From: an uncultured Draconibacterium sp.
Lineage (GTDB): Bacteria; Bacteroidota; Bacteroidia; Bacteroidales; Prolixibacteraceae
Direction of reading: 5' to 3'
DNA: 64,000 nucleotides
Assembly (NCBI RefSeq): GCF_963676735.1
Contig: NZ_OY781464.1
Location: 3,691,001-3,755,000, forward strand
Of the stretch, positions 1 to 8,342 are shown piece by piece; position 1 is the stretch's first letter; each line of letters begins with the position of its first letter. A program made the translations under genes and the position numbers. The notes under the pieces are model-generated. The model ran no database searches and was not told where the DNA came from. It saw only the letters and a list, made by a program, of their open reading frames with translations.

Positions 1-857
1 ACAGACAAGCCTTCATCTGTAAATACATTTATGCTGATTTGGCCCGGACTGGCAATGGTTAATTTGCTTCTTACATCAACATCGAGGGTAAGTGTTGCAT
101 TTTTATACTCCTCATCCAAATCACTCACCACAAAAAAGTCGTGAATAAAAACTTTGGGTTGAGCATACAGTTTTACATCGCGAAAAATGCCCGACAGGCG
201 CCACATATCCTGGTTTTCAAGGTAAGAGCCATCGGAAAAACGAAACACCTGAACCGCCAGATCGTTTTCGCCCTTTTCAATAAATGGAGTAATGTTAAAC
301 TCGGCTGGCTCAAAACCACCCTGATTGTACCCCACACGTTTGCCGTTTACCCAGATGTAGGCCGCCGATTTTATTCCTTCAAACCGAAGCATTACTTCTT
401 TATCCTGCCAGTTGTCGGGCACAATAAATTTTCGTTTGTAACAGCCCGTTGGGTTGTAGTAATCCGGGATATTGGGCGGATTGTTTTCAAACGACAAAGC
501 AATATTTCGGAATTTTGGATGCCCGTAACCTTCCATTTGCCAGTTGGCAGGCACTTTTATTTCGTCCCAGCCCGAGACATCAAAATCGTTTTCCCAAAAG
601 TTTTCGGGCACCTCATCCGGCGTTTCAACCCACATAAATTTCCATTGCCCGTTTAGCAGGCGGTAATTGGCGCAATTATGTGGCAGGTTGCGCAGGGCTG
701 CATCAGCAGTAGCAAAGGGTATATGAAAGGCATGAGGCTCACTCTGTCCTTTCTCAAATACAGCTGGATTTTCCCAATCGGATGGAAGAAACTCAACTTC
801 CTGTGCAAAACCGCTAAAAGCAAAACATAAAAAAAATAACAACAGAATGTGGTTCAT
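1..857 (-). CDS. GH2-family beta-galactosidase, N-terminal part (runs off left edge)
   Basis: Exported glycoside hydrolase of family 2, expected to remove terminal beta-galactosyl (or related) residues in the periplasm or at the surface. About 285 codons are visible, read from ATG at 857. A signal peptide ends near FSGFAQ (residue ~19). Residues ~35-235 form the GH2 sugar-binding jelly-roll, with the LacZ-type motifs YYNPTGCYKRKF, GKRVGYNQGGFEPAEF and SDGSYLENQDMWRLSGIFRD. The immunoglobulin-like domain begins near residue 240. The catalytic barrel with the acid/base and nucleophile glutamates lies outside the window, so the substrate cannot be judged. The neighbouring AraC gene points the same way, 112 bases upstream, and could regulate it. 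The family call is firm; beta-galactosidase rather than another GH2 activity is likely from the LacZ-like N-terminus. Confidence 0.92.
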   Translation of the reverse strand, partial: MNHILLLFFLCFAFSGFAQEVEFLPSDWENPAVFEKGQSEPHAFHIPFATADAALRNLPHNCANYRLLNGQWKFMWVETPDEVPENFWENDFDVSGWDEIKVPANWQMEGYGHPKFRNIALSFENNPPNIPDYYNPTGCYKRKFIVPDNWQDKEVMLRFEGIKSAAYIWVNGKRVGYNQGGFEPAEFNITPFIEKGENDLAVQVFRFSDGSYLENQDMWRLSGIFRDVKLYAQPKVFIHDFFVVSDLDEEYKNATLTLDVDVRSKLTIASPGQISINVFTDEGLS

Positions 858-969
858 TTTCAGAATAGTTTAATTGACCATGTATTTGTATGGTTAAAGA
901 TAAAACATAAAATGTAGTTAAAGCTATTTGTATGCCTGCAGGGACCAAAAAAGAAATACAGTGAAATTC

Positions 970-1839
970 CTATTCTTTATGAAACTCTTCGAAGTAAGCT
1001 GTAGGCGTATGTCCGGTATGGCGTTTAAAAGTTCGGTTAAAATTCGAAAGGTTGTTAAAACCACTTTCAAAACAAATTTGCGACACTGTCATTTTTCCTT
1101 CCAGCAACAACCTGCAGGCATAACCAATTCGCATATCGTTTATAAATTCCGACAATGATTTTCCTGAGTTCTCTTTAAAATACCTGCAAAAAGCAGACGG
1201 GTGCATATTGGCAACAGCGGCTACATCATTTAATTCTACTTTTTCAAGATAAGTTGTGTTAAGGTAGTGCATCACTTTTGTGAGTCGGTCGTTGGTGAAA
1301 TTGTGTGTCTGCATTTGGTAATATTGCCCGGCCAGCAAACGAAAGTTTTGCGCTTTTGCCATTGAATGTAAAAGTTGTAACATTAGTAAAGGGCGTTCAA
1401 AACCTTTTGACCGAGCCACACGTAACACCTTCTTTCTCATCTTTTCAGCAAACTCTTTCGAAAAAGAGATACCCCTACCCGACCTGTTCAGCAAATCTTT
1501 AATCCGGTGAAATTCAGGATATTCAGAAATGGCTTCTTTAAAAAATTCGTTGGGAAACTGCAGAACAATATATTTGATCTTCTTTTTCTGATCTTTTTCA
1601 TGATACGATGCATCGGTTTTCCAGAAATGGGGCAAGTTGCTGCCTAAAAGCACAAGATCGCCAGAGTCAAACGCTTCAATATTGTCGGCTACAAAGCGGG
1701 TTCCAAAACCATCCAAAACATATACAATTTCGTACTCTGAATGAAAATGCCAGGGATAGGTAAAACAAACTTTTTCCTGTATTTTTGCTTTTACACTCGA
1801 TCTGCCCGGAAAATCGATTTGTTCGTGCATTATTTTCAT
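970..1839 (-). CDS. AraC-family transcriptional regulator with cupin sensor
   Basis: One-component cytoplasmic regulator of 289 residues. The N-terminal ~100 residues are a cupin-like ligand-binding domain with FHSEYEIVYVLDGFGTRF. The last ~100 residues hold the two AraC helix-turn-helix motifs, the first around VANMHPSAFCRYFKENSG and the second around CFESGFNNLSNFNRTFKRHT. Either ATG at 1839 or ATG at 1830 may be the start. It is divergent from the uroporphyrinogen-decarboxylase-like gene at 1969 across 129 bases, and lies upstream of the GH2 gene on its own strand. By position it probably controls one or both in response to a sugar; the ligand is unknown. Confidence 0.93.
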   Translation of the reverse strand: MKIMHEQIDFPGRSSVKAKIQEKVCFTYPWHFHSEYEIVYVLDGFGTRFVADNIEAFDSGDLVLLGSNLPHFWKTDASYHEKDQKKKIKYIVLQFPNEFFKEAISEYPEFHRIKDLLNRSGRGISFSKEFAEKMRKKVLRVARSKGFERPLLMLQLLHSMAKAQNFRLLAGQYYQMQTHNFTNDRLTKVMHYLNTTYLEKVELNDVAAVANMHPSAFCRYFKENSGKSLSEFINDMRIGYACRLLLEGKMTVSQICFESGFNNLSNFNRTFKRHTGHTPTAYFEEFHKE

Positions 1840-1864
1840 AGTTCAACATTTTAGGTTACCATGG

Positions 1865-1880
1865 CAATTTATTAAAATTG
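1865..1880. promoter_or_regulatory. Perfect 6-4-6 inverted repeat in divergent intergenic region
   Basis: CAATTT-ATTA-AAATTG is a perfect dyad in the 129 bases between the AraC gene and the + strand operon. Its position suits an operator, but AT-rich palindromes arise easily and AraC proteins usually bind direct repeats. The function is inferred only. Confidence 0.3.
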
Positions 1881-1936
1881 TTAATAAACTACAAATCCTT
1901 GCAAAGCATGTACTACCAATAACGGGCTAATATCCG

Positions 1937-1944
1937 TAATTTTG
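1937..1944 (+). promoter_or_regulatory. Putative Bacteroidota -7 promoter box (TAATTTTG)
   Basis: Exact match to the TAnnTTTG -7 element, 24 bases before the ATG at 1969. No good TTTG -33 element lies 18-20 bases upstream, which fits a promoter needing an activator such as the divergent AraC protein. Confidence 0.45.
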
Positions 1945-1968
1945 AAGCAACAATAATATACCTAAATT

Positions 1969-3021
1969 ATGACTAACGAACAATGGAACTTGCTATTAGG
2001 CACAGTAAATGGCAAAGCTCCTGATAAACCACTTACAGGATTTATTATCGATAGCCCATGGATTCCCGGTTGGGCTGGTATATCAACCTTACAGTATTTT
2101 TCATCAGAAAAAATTTGGTTTGAAGCCAATAAAAAAGTAATTGAAACATTTCCGGAGATGTTGTTTTTACCCGGATTCTGGTCGGAATTTGGAATGTGTA
2201 CCGAGCCATCAGCTTTTGGAGCAAAGTCGGTTTGGAGCGAATACAGCCTGCCACATGCCGACAAAATTATGAGTGATGTTTCGGAGGCAGGAAAACTAAA
2301 GGTACCAAACCCAAAAACCGATGGCTTACTTCCGTTTACCATTCAACGGCTGCTTAATTATCAAAAACCCATAAACGAGATGGGACACGAAATTAAGTTT
2401 GCAGTAGTGCGTGGCCCCTTAAATATTGCATCGTTTTTAATGGGAACAACCGAACTTATGATGGGATTTATGATGGATCCGGAAAACAGTCATAAACTGC
2501 TTGAAATAATCACCCAATTTTCGATTAACTGGTTGCAGTACCAAAAAGAGATTTTCCCATCAATTGAAGGAATTTTGTTACTCGATGATATTGTCGGCTT
2601 TATTGGCGATGATGAATGTCGCGAGTATGCTGTACCATACATAAAACGTATTTTTAATGCCTTCGACTCAAAATTGAATTTTTTCCACAACGATGCCCAG
2701 GGCTTAATCTCAACACCCTATCTACAGGAAATGAATGTTCAGCTTTATAACTTTAGCTTTGAGCATAGCATGAAAGAAATACGTGAATTGGCAGGCCCGG
2801 AGATTGCATTAATTGGGAACCTTCCACCACGCGATGTTTTATCGGCAGGTACACCAGAACAAATAAAAAGCGAAACCCTGCAGATGGTAAAAGATTTTGG
2901 CGATACCAGTCGTGTGGTATGGTCGTGCGGCGGCGGAATGCCACAAGATGTTAGTACCGAAAATATTTTGGCTTTTAATGAGGCAATCAACAGCGCCGTA
3001 CCTGAGTTACAAATCAATTAA
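1969..3021 (+). CDS. Uroporphyrinogen-decarboxylase-like (URO-D superfamily) protein
   Basis: Cytoplasmic protein of 350 residues with the URO-D/MtaA/CmuA-type barrel layout: an N-terminal segment with LPGFWSEFGM, a central LLLDDIVGFIGDDECREYAVPYIK segment where these proteins hold the substrate or cobalamin side, NFFHNDAQG (His240), and the C-terminal WSCGGGMPQDV (Cys320). In corrinoid methyltransferases of this superfamily a His, a Cys close to it and a later Cys bind zinc; here His240 and Cys320 are present but the usual nearby Cys is replaced in HNDA. It is therefore unlikely to be the haem enzyme HemE, and a classical methyltransferase role is uncertain. It is the first gene of a carbohydrate operon with DUF6807 and Gfo/Idh/MocA genes, so a role on a sugar or methylated sugar is inferred. 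Confidence 0.8.
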   Translation: MTNEQWNLLLGTVNGKAPDKPLTGFIIDSPWIPGWAGISTLQYFSSEKIWFEANKKVIETFPEMLFLPGFWSEFGMCTEPSAFGAKSVWSEYSLPHADKIMSDVSEAGKLKVPNPKTDGLLPFTIQRLLNYQKPINEMGHEIKFAVVRGPLNIASFLMGTTELMMGFMMDPENSHKLLEIITQFSINWLQYQKEIFPSIEGILLLDDIVGFIGDDECREYAVPYIKRIFNAFDSKLNFFHNDAQGLISTPYLQEMNVQLYNFSFEHSMKEIRELAGPEIALIGNLPPRDVLSAGTPEQIKSETLQMVKDFGDTSRVVWSCGGGMPQDVSTENILAFNEAINSAVPELQIN

Positions 3022-3128
3022 AACATAAAACCTAAATCAATACGTTCTATTCTGCACTATTGAATGGCACAAAAAAACGTGCCTGTTTTACACCGATCAG
3101 AATACCTTTTAAAAACTATTTACACCAG

Positions 3129-4370
3129 ATGAAAACAGCAGTATTACTAACATTCCTAATTGTAACCCAAACACTTTTTGCACAACATCTTGCACAATTT
3201 AGTGTAGTCGTTAACGAAGACCGGATGAACACTCCAATATCGGTTTCTTTAGATGGCCTGAATTACAATACCGACAAGGGTGAACTCGCCCTTTACGAGC
3301 TCGAGGGTAACAAAGAGGTTGCCATTCCCTGCCAACTCGAAAGCGGACATTCGGCACGTCTTTGGTTCTTGTTAAACGGAGAAACAAAAGCCGGAACCAC
3401 GCGCAAATTTGTTTTAAAAGCAGTAGAAGAAACGAAAAAAACAGAAGCTTTTGTTGGCCTTAAAAAAGACAACGAAGATTTATGTTTGCACCTCGGCGAA
3501 AAATCTATTTTAAAGTACCGATACGCGGTTACCTTGCCTCCAAAAGAAGCCGATCCGCTTTATAAACGTTCGGGTTACATTCATCCACTATCATCGCCCG
3601 GGGGGAAAGTATTAACACGTATTCAGGCACCCGACCATTACCATCATTATGGTATTTGGGGGCCATGGACCAAAACACATATCGACGACAGAGCAGTGGA
3701 TTTCTGGAACCTGAAAGCGGGGCAAGGCACCGTTAAATTTGCAGGATTTTTAGCCGAAAATGAAGGAACAGTATTTAGCGGATTTAAAGCCTTGCAGCAG
3801 CATATTGATTTTGGTTGCCCCGGAGAGGACCAAATTGCCATGAACGAAATTCTTGATGTTCGTGCCTGGAATATTGGCGATGGTGTTTGGATGGTAGATT
3901 ACACCACCTCGTTAAACAGCCCGCTTAAAAACGGCATAATGCTGGATGCCTACCGTTACGGCGGAGGAATTGGCTTTAGAGCTACCGAAACCTGGCACAA
4001 AGACAATTGCACGGTACTTACTTCGGATGGAAAAACAAGAATAGATGCAGATGGATCTTATGCACGCTGGTGCCTGGTTGAAGGCGAATCGAATGTGGCA
4101 GAAGGGCGTTCAGGCATTCTTTTTATGAGTCACCCATCTAACCGGATGCACCCCGAACCTATGCGGGTGTGGCCACTTGATGCCAATGGAGGACGTGGCG
4201 ATATGTATTTCGAATTTGTACCAATTCGTCACGACGACTGGAAGATTAACCCAAAACAAACCTATACATTAAAATATCGTATGATTATTTTTGATGGAAA
4301 TATAACTGCCGAAGCAGCGGAAAAGTATTGGAATAGTTTTGCCAGCAACCCGCTTGTAAGTTTTAATTAG
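3129..4370 (+). CDS. Exported DUF6807 (PmoA-like) protein, long form
   Basis: Protein of 413 residues if started at the ATG at 3129, which opens a clear signal peptide (MKTAVLLTFLIVTQTLFAQ). An upstream TTG at 3060 extends the frame but puts 23 charged residues before the signal and is not favoured. The family is often labelled methane oxygenase PmoA by old annotation, but there is no link to methane oxidation here. Visible family features are the GYIHPLSSPGGKVLT block, a histidine cluster PDHYHHYGIWGPW, and a C-terminal strand-rich region ending in YTLKYRMIIFDG. The expected fold is beta-sandwich and galactose-mutarotase-like, located in the periplasm. It sits between the URO-D-like gene and a shorter paralogue (4468-5370), apparently in one operon. 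No activity is established; carbohydrate binding or modification is inferred from context. Confidence 0.82.
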   Translation: MKTAVLLTFLIVTQTLFAQHLAQFSVVVNEDRMNTPISVSLDGLNYNTDKGELALYELEGNKEVAIPCQLESGHSARLWFLLNGETKAGTTRKFVLKAVEETKKTEAFVGLKKDNEDLCLHLGEKSILKYRYAVTLPPKEADPLYKRSGYIHPLSSPGGKVLTRIQAPDHYHHYGIWGPWTKTHIDDRAVDFWNLKAGQGTVKFAGFLAENEGTVFSGFKALQQHIDFGCPGEDQIAMNEILDVRAWNIGDGVWMVDYTTSLNSPLKNGIMLDAYRYGGGIGFRATETWHKDNCTVLTSDGKTRIDADGSYARWCLVEGESNVAEGRSGILFMSHPSNRMHPEPMRVWPLDANGGRGDMYFEFVPIRHDDWKINPKQTYTLKYRMIIFDGNITAEAAEKYWNSFASNPLVSFN

Positions 4371-4467
4371 AACATGTGGCGTATTTTTTATCATCTTTAA
4401 AATATTCAACTGAAAATAGATTTACTTGCGTAGTGGTCAATTGTACAAACAAGATAAAATTAAGCAT

Positions 4468-5370
4468 ATGAAAAAGTTACTACCAATATTATTCGTTGTA
4501 TTTTTTGCTTTAAACAATTTGTCTGCCCAACAAAAAATTACTGCCGAAAAAATAGGCGATAAAATTGAATTTAGAATTAACGGTACCTTGTTTACCAACT
4601 ATATTATTTCGGAGTATGAAAAGTACCCGTTCTTTTACCCGGTAAACGGACCATCAAATGCAAGCGTAACTTCCATGCGCAATGCCAATTATCCGCATCA
4701 CAGCTCATTATTTTTTGGTTGCGACAAAGTTAACGGCGGCAATTACTGGCAGGAAGGCCTGGAACGAGGACAAATTGTATCGTTGCGTGCCGATATTCTT
4801 GAAAGTGGCACAGACAAAGCTATTATTGAGAACGAGTGCATTTGGACGCGTCCCGGAGCTGAAGCCCCAATTAAAGACACCCGCCGAATAAGCGTTTCAA
4901 AACCATCGGCTGATAAATTCTACCTTGATTTTGAAATAACCATGGAAATGCTTATTGATGTAACGATTAATAAAACCAATCATTCGTTATTTAGCGGAAG
5001 AATGGATCCTGATTTGGCTGTAATTAATGGCGGAACAATGGTTAATGCCGAGGGGCAGCAAGGCGAAAAAGGCGATGACGGAACTTTCGGAAAACGCTCG
5101 CCCTGGATTGATTGTTACGGAGAACGTATGGGTAAAAAAGAAGGCATGGCAATTTTGCAACATCCTGGCAATGCCTGGTTTCCATCGCCATGGTTTACGC
5201 GCGATTATGGGTTCTTCTCGCCAACACCCATGTATTGGCCTGAAAACAATGGCAAAACAAAATTAAAAAAAGGTGAAACGATTTCATTACGCTACCGTGT
5301 TATTGTGCACAGTGGCGATGAAAAAGAGGCAAAAATTGCCGAAGAGTTTGAGAAGTTTTCAAAAGAATAA
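4468..5370 (+). CDS. Exported DUF6807 (PmoA-like) protein, short form
   Basis: Protein of 300 residues from the ATG at 4468, which gives a signal peptide ending at NNLSAQ; a TTG at 4426 would add 14 residues and is rejected. It shares the family pattern of its neighbour: YPFFYPVNGPSNASVTSMR, a double histidine in ANYPHHSSLFFG, a long central beta-sandwich part with LFSGRMDPDLAVINGG, and a closing FSPTPMYWPEN ... ISLRYRVIVHSGD block. The two DUF6807 genes are clearly paralogous but diverged, with different residues after the HH pair (YGIWGPW versus SSLFFGCD), so they probably act on different parts of the same substrate. The periplasmic location is inferred from the signal peptide. Confidence 0.82.
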   Translation: MKKLLPILFVVFFALNNLSAQQKITAEKIGDKIEFRINGTLFTNYIISEYEKYPFFYPVNGPSNASVTSMRNANYPHHSSLFFGCDKVNGGNYWQEGLERGQIVSLRADILESGTDKAIIENECIWTRPGAEAPIKDTRRISVSKPSADKFYLDFEITMEMLIDVTINKTNHSLFSGRMDPDLAVINGGTMVNAEGQQGEKGDDGTFGKRSPWIDCYGERMGKKEGMAILQHPGNAWFPSPWFTRDYGFFSPTPMYWPENNGKTKLKKGETISLRYRVIVHSGDEKEAKIAEEFEKFSKE

Positions 5371-5483
5371 ACAACTAATAGCCTGTTGTGCAGCGACAAA
5401 AAAAAGTGTTACTTTTCACTGTAAAACAGGTTTTCGAATAGCTAACTATATTAAATATCAAATCTAAAATAAATAGTGTTATC

Positions 5484-6848
5484 ATGAAAAGAAGATTATT
5501 TTTAAAGAATGCAGCAGCAACAACTGCCGGCGCAATGATAATTCCCACAATTGTTCCTTCTTCAGTTTTTGGAGCCAATGCACCAAGTAATAAAATTAAC
5601 GTAGGGCAAATTGGTTGCGGACGTATTGCCGTTACCCACGACATGCCCGGAACCATGCAACATGACGTCTCGAGAATGATTGCCGTATGCGACGTTGACA
5701 GTATACGAATGGAAAAAGGGAAAAAACTGGTTGAAGATTATTACAAGAAAAAAGGCACTTCAGTTGAAGCAAAAATGTATGCCGATTACAAAGACATGCT
5801 TGCCGACAAAGATATTGATGCTGTTGTAATTAGTACCCCCGACCACTGGCACTCGCAACCTGCAATAGAAGCTGCTTTGGCCGGAAAAGACATTTACCTG
5901 CAAAAGCCAACTTCGTTAACCGTAGCCGAAGGTCGTTTGCTTAGCGATATTGTTAATCGCCAGGGAACCATCCTGCAGGTGGGAACGCAGCAACGTTCAT
6001 CATCGCAGTTTCTGCGTGCTGCCGAATTGGTTCGCAATGGCCGTATCGGGAAAATACATACCGTAAAAATTGGCTTACCCGGCGATCCCGGAGGGCCTGT
6101 TTTTGAAACAAGCGCCGTGCCTTCAACCTTTAATTTTGATATGTGGCTGGGCTCAACTCCGGAAATGGAATACAAAGAAAAAATGGTACACCCGCAACAC
6201 GACTACAGCAGACCGGGGTGGTTACGCCACCGGAATTATGGTGCCGGAATGATTACCGGTTGGGGACAACACCATTACGATATTGCTGCCTGGGGAATGG
6301 ATACCGAGTTTACCGGACCAATCTCGGTTGAAGCGGTGGCTCAGTTCCCAAAATCGGGCGACTGGAATGTACACGGCGACTTTATGGTAAAACAGGAATA
6401 CGCCAACGGAGCAACCGTATTTACCAGCGGCGGTTACCCTAACGGCATTCGTTTTGAAGGCGAAGATGGTTGGGTTTTTGTAACTCGTGGAGCCTATCGT
6501 GCAACACCCACAGACCCAATACCCGAGGGATCGACCAAAGCACTGGATGCCAGCAGCGAAGACATTTTGAAATCGGTAATTGGCGACGACGAAACCAAAC
6601 TATACGTTAGTCACGAACAACACGGCAACTGGCTCGATTGTATTAAATCGAGAAAAGCACCAATTTCTCCGGCTGAAATTAGCCACCGTACCTGCACCAT
6701 TTGTTTGATAAGTGATATTGCTATGCAAATTCCGGGTATTCTGGAATGGGACCCCGAGACAGAGCGTTTTAATAACAACGACCTGGCCAACTCGATGTTA
6801 AGCAGGCCGCAACGCTACCCCTATGGTACCGACTACATAAAAAGGTAA
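5484..6848 (+). CDS. Tat-exported Gfo/Idh/MocA family oxidoreductase
   Basis: NAD(P)-dependent sugar oxidoreductase of 454 residues. The N-terminus MKRRLFLKNAAATTAGAMI is a twin-arginine-type signal, so the enzyme is exported folded with its cofactor bound. The Rossmann nucleotide-binding part starts with NVGQIGCGRIAVTH (~residue 38), and the family lysine is in YLQKPTSL, where the usual EKP is QKP. A further substrate-domain motif is GWGQHHYDIAAWGMD with a paired histidine. It lies 113 bases after the DUF6807 pair and ends just before a strong terminator, so it closes the first transcription unit. Exported members of this family are implicated in oxidising sugars to keto-sugars; that reaction is inferred here. 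Confidence 0.93.
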   Translation: MKRRLFLKNAAATTAGAMIIPTIVPSSVFGANAPSNKINVGQIGCGRIAVTHDMPGTMQHDVSRMIAVCDVDSIRMEKGKKLVEDYYKKKGTSVEAKMYADYKDMLADKDIDAVVISTPDHWHSQPAIEAALAGKDIYLQKPTSLTVAEGRLLSDIVNRQGTILQVGTQQRSSSQFLRAAELVRNGRIGKIHTVKIGLPGDPGGPVFETSAVPSTFNFDMWLGSTPEMEYKEKMVHPQHDYSRPGWLRHRNYGAGMITGWGQHHYDIAAWGMDTEFTGPISVEAVAQFPKSGDWNVHGDFMVKQEYANGATVFTSGGYPNGIRFEGEDGWVFVTRGAYRATPTDPIPEGSTKALDASSEDILKSVIGDDETKLYVSHEQHGNWLDCIKSRKAPISPAEISHRTCTICLISDIAMQIPGILEWDPETERFNNNDLANSMLSRPQRYPYGTDYIKR

Positions 6849-6898
6849 AAATTAGATTTTAGTAGTAAATATCAACTATCCGAACAGGATAAACAATT

Positions 6899-6937
6899 AC
6901 CCCGGGTACTAAGGCCCGGGGTGCTTTAATTTTTTAA
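6899..6937 (+). terminator. Rho-independent terminator after the oxidoreductase
   Basis: An 8-bp GC-rich stem, ACCCCGGG (6899-6906) with CCCGGGGT (6915-6922), is followed by GCTTTAATTTTTT. The next gene begins only 30 bases later and has no obvious promoter of its own, so the hairpin may be a partial terminator that lowers expression of the ThuA gene. Confidence 0.8.
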
Positions 6938-6966
6938 CTTAGCCATTTTATCAAAAACACTTCAAC

Positions 6967-7881
6967 ATGAAAAAATCTATACTACTGATAACTATTCTAA
7001 CATTTACGATCAGTTTTGCACAGGCCCAACACCAACCATTTGCCTGCACAAAAGAGTGGGTACAAAAAATTGAAAAACTTGCCCCCGAAACAGCTGAAGT
7101 AAATCCGGCAGAAGTACGACAAGTTCTTATTTTTGACCGATTTACCGGCTTCGACCACTGGGTAATTCCGCATACCAGCCAGGTAATTAAAATGCTCGGA
7201 AAAAAAACAGGAGCATACGAAACCCGTATTACCAAAGACATATTCTGCCTGGAAAAAGACGAGCTAAAAAAATACGACATGATTGTGCTTAACAGCACGT
7301 GCTCGGTAGGGCCACGTCGCGATTTAATCCTTGATGCTTTGGAAACAGACACTAGTTTTGATGATGAAACCTGCAAACAAAAAGCCGCTGAACTGGAAGC
7401 CAACCTTATCAACTATGTGAAAAACGGCGGAGGTTTAATGGTTGTGCACGGCGCAATTGTTATGCAAAACAACTCAATATCATTTAGCGAAATGGTAGGA
7501 GGTAGCTTCGACTATCATCCCCCGCAGCAAGAGGTTGCACTGGAATTGGTTGATGCCAGCCACCCGCTTGTAAAAGCTTTTAAAGGAGAAAACTTTGTAC
7601 ACATTGACGAACCCTATCTATTTAATAAAGCTTACGCGCAGAAAAATTTCAAACCACTTTTGTACATGGACACCGATAAGCTAAGCAACAAAAAGAAACC
7701 AATTGAAGACAATATCAGGTATGTTGCCTGGATTAAAAAACACGGTAAAGGCCGCGTATTTTTTGTTTCGCCATCGCACAATGCACAAAGTTTCGAAAAC
7801 GAGCGTATGCTAAAATTTTATTTGGATGGCGCACAATATGCTTTGGGCGATTTAAAATGTGATGATACACCTATTCAATAA
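6967..7881 (+). CDS. Exported ThuA-domain protein
   Basis: Protein of 304 residues with a signal peptide ending at FAQAQ (~residue 20) and a ThuA (trehalose-utilisation-like, glutamine-amidotransferase-fold) domain from about residue 50. Supporting features are VLIFDRFTGFDHWVIPHT at the domain start, KKYDMIVLNSTCSVG, NYVKNGGGLMVVHGAIV, the EMVGGSFDYHPPQQEV block and GKGRVFFVSPSHN near the end. In rhizobial trehalose/maltitol uptake, ThuA acts with the Gfo/Idh/MocA enzyme ThuB on 3-keto-sugars. Here it also follows a Gfo/Idh/MocA gene, across a terminator-like hairpin, which supports a shared keto-sugar role in the periplasm. The reaction is inferred. Confidence 0.9.
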   Translation: MKKSILLITILTFTISFAQAQHQPFACTKEWVQKIEKLAPETAEVNPAEVRQVLIFDRFTGFDHWVIPHTSQVIKMLGKKTGAYETRITKDIFCLEKDELKKYDMIVLNSTCSVGPRRDLILDALETDTSFDDETCKQKAAELEANLINYVKNGGGLMVVHGAIVMQNNSISFSEMVGGSFDYHPPQQEVALELVDASHPLVKAFKGENFVHIDEPYLFNKAYAQKNFKPLLYMDTDKLSNKKKPIEDNIRYVAWIKKHGKGRVFFVSPSHNAQSFENERMLKFYLDGAQYALGDLKCDDTPIQ

Positions 7882-8342
7882 ACAATAAACCTATCGCCAA
7901 AAACGCGATAAAGTTCTACAAGGTCACCTGTCTATAAGCGACTTAAAAGACAATTGTATGAATAAAAAGCGAGCTAACTTTTCAATTAAAATGTATCCGA
8001 GTTGCAAAAATAATACCTTACATTGCAAATTTTTTACTGGCAGAATTTAGTTTTTTGCGGTAATTTTGGATAGTACATGTGAAACGTTTTCGCATGCACC
8101 TAACTAAAAAGAGAAAGAAAAAAGGGAGTAATGCTGCCACATCTCTCCCCGTTAATTTTGCTTAATCAAACTTGTTTTAACTAAACGAATCAAACTTATG
8201 AAAAAAGACTCAAAACTTCGATCAACCTGATCATTATTGGCTTTTTTTAACACAATGGTTAACAAAAGCTTCCTATTCCGTGTACGCATACGGAGAAATT
8301 ATTTTTCACATCTATAAATAATTAAACTAAAACTTTACATTT
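7882..8342 (+). promoter_or_regulatory. 461-base leader region of the susC gene with -7 box and LacI-like operator
   Basis: This stretch has no convincing gene. An exact -7 box TAATTTTG lies at 8061-8068, giving a leader of roughly 270 bases before the susC ATG. GAAACGTTTTC at 8081-8091, just after the expected start of transcription, resembles the half-palindromic operators of LacI-type repressors. GATCA-ACC-TGATC (8219-8232) followed by T7 (8241-8247) and a small hairpin CCGTGT-ACGC-ATACGG (8279-8294) may fold in the RNA. A 10-codon frame from ATG 8198 is present but probably chance. The long leader suggests post-transcriptional control, but none is proven. Confidence 0.4.

Noticed and set aside
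141..656. Open frame of 171 codons on the + strand
   Set aside because: It is the antisense shadow of the GH2 gene, whose motifs are clear on the - strand.
8198..8230. Ten-codon leader peptide MKKDSKLRST before susC
   Set aside because: No run of regulatory codons and no clear terminator/antiterminator pair; probably chance.
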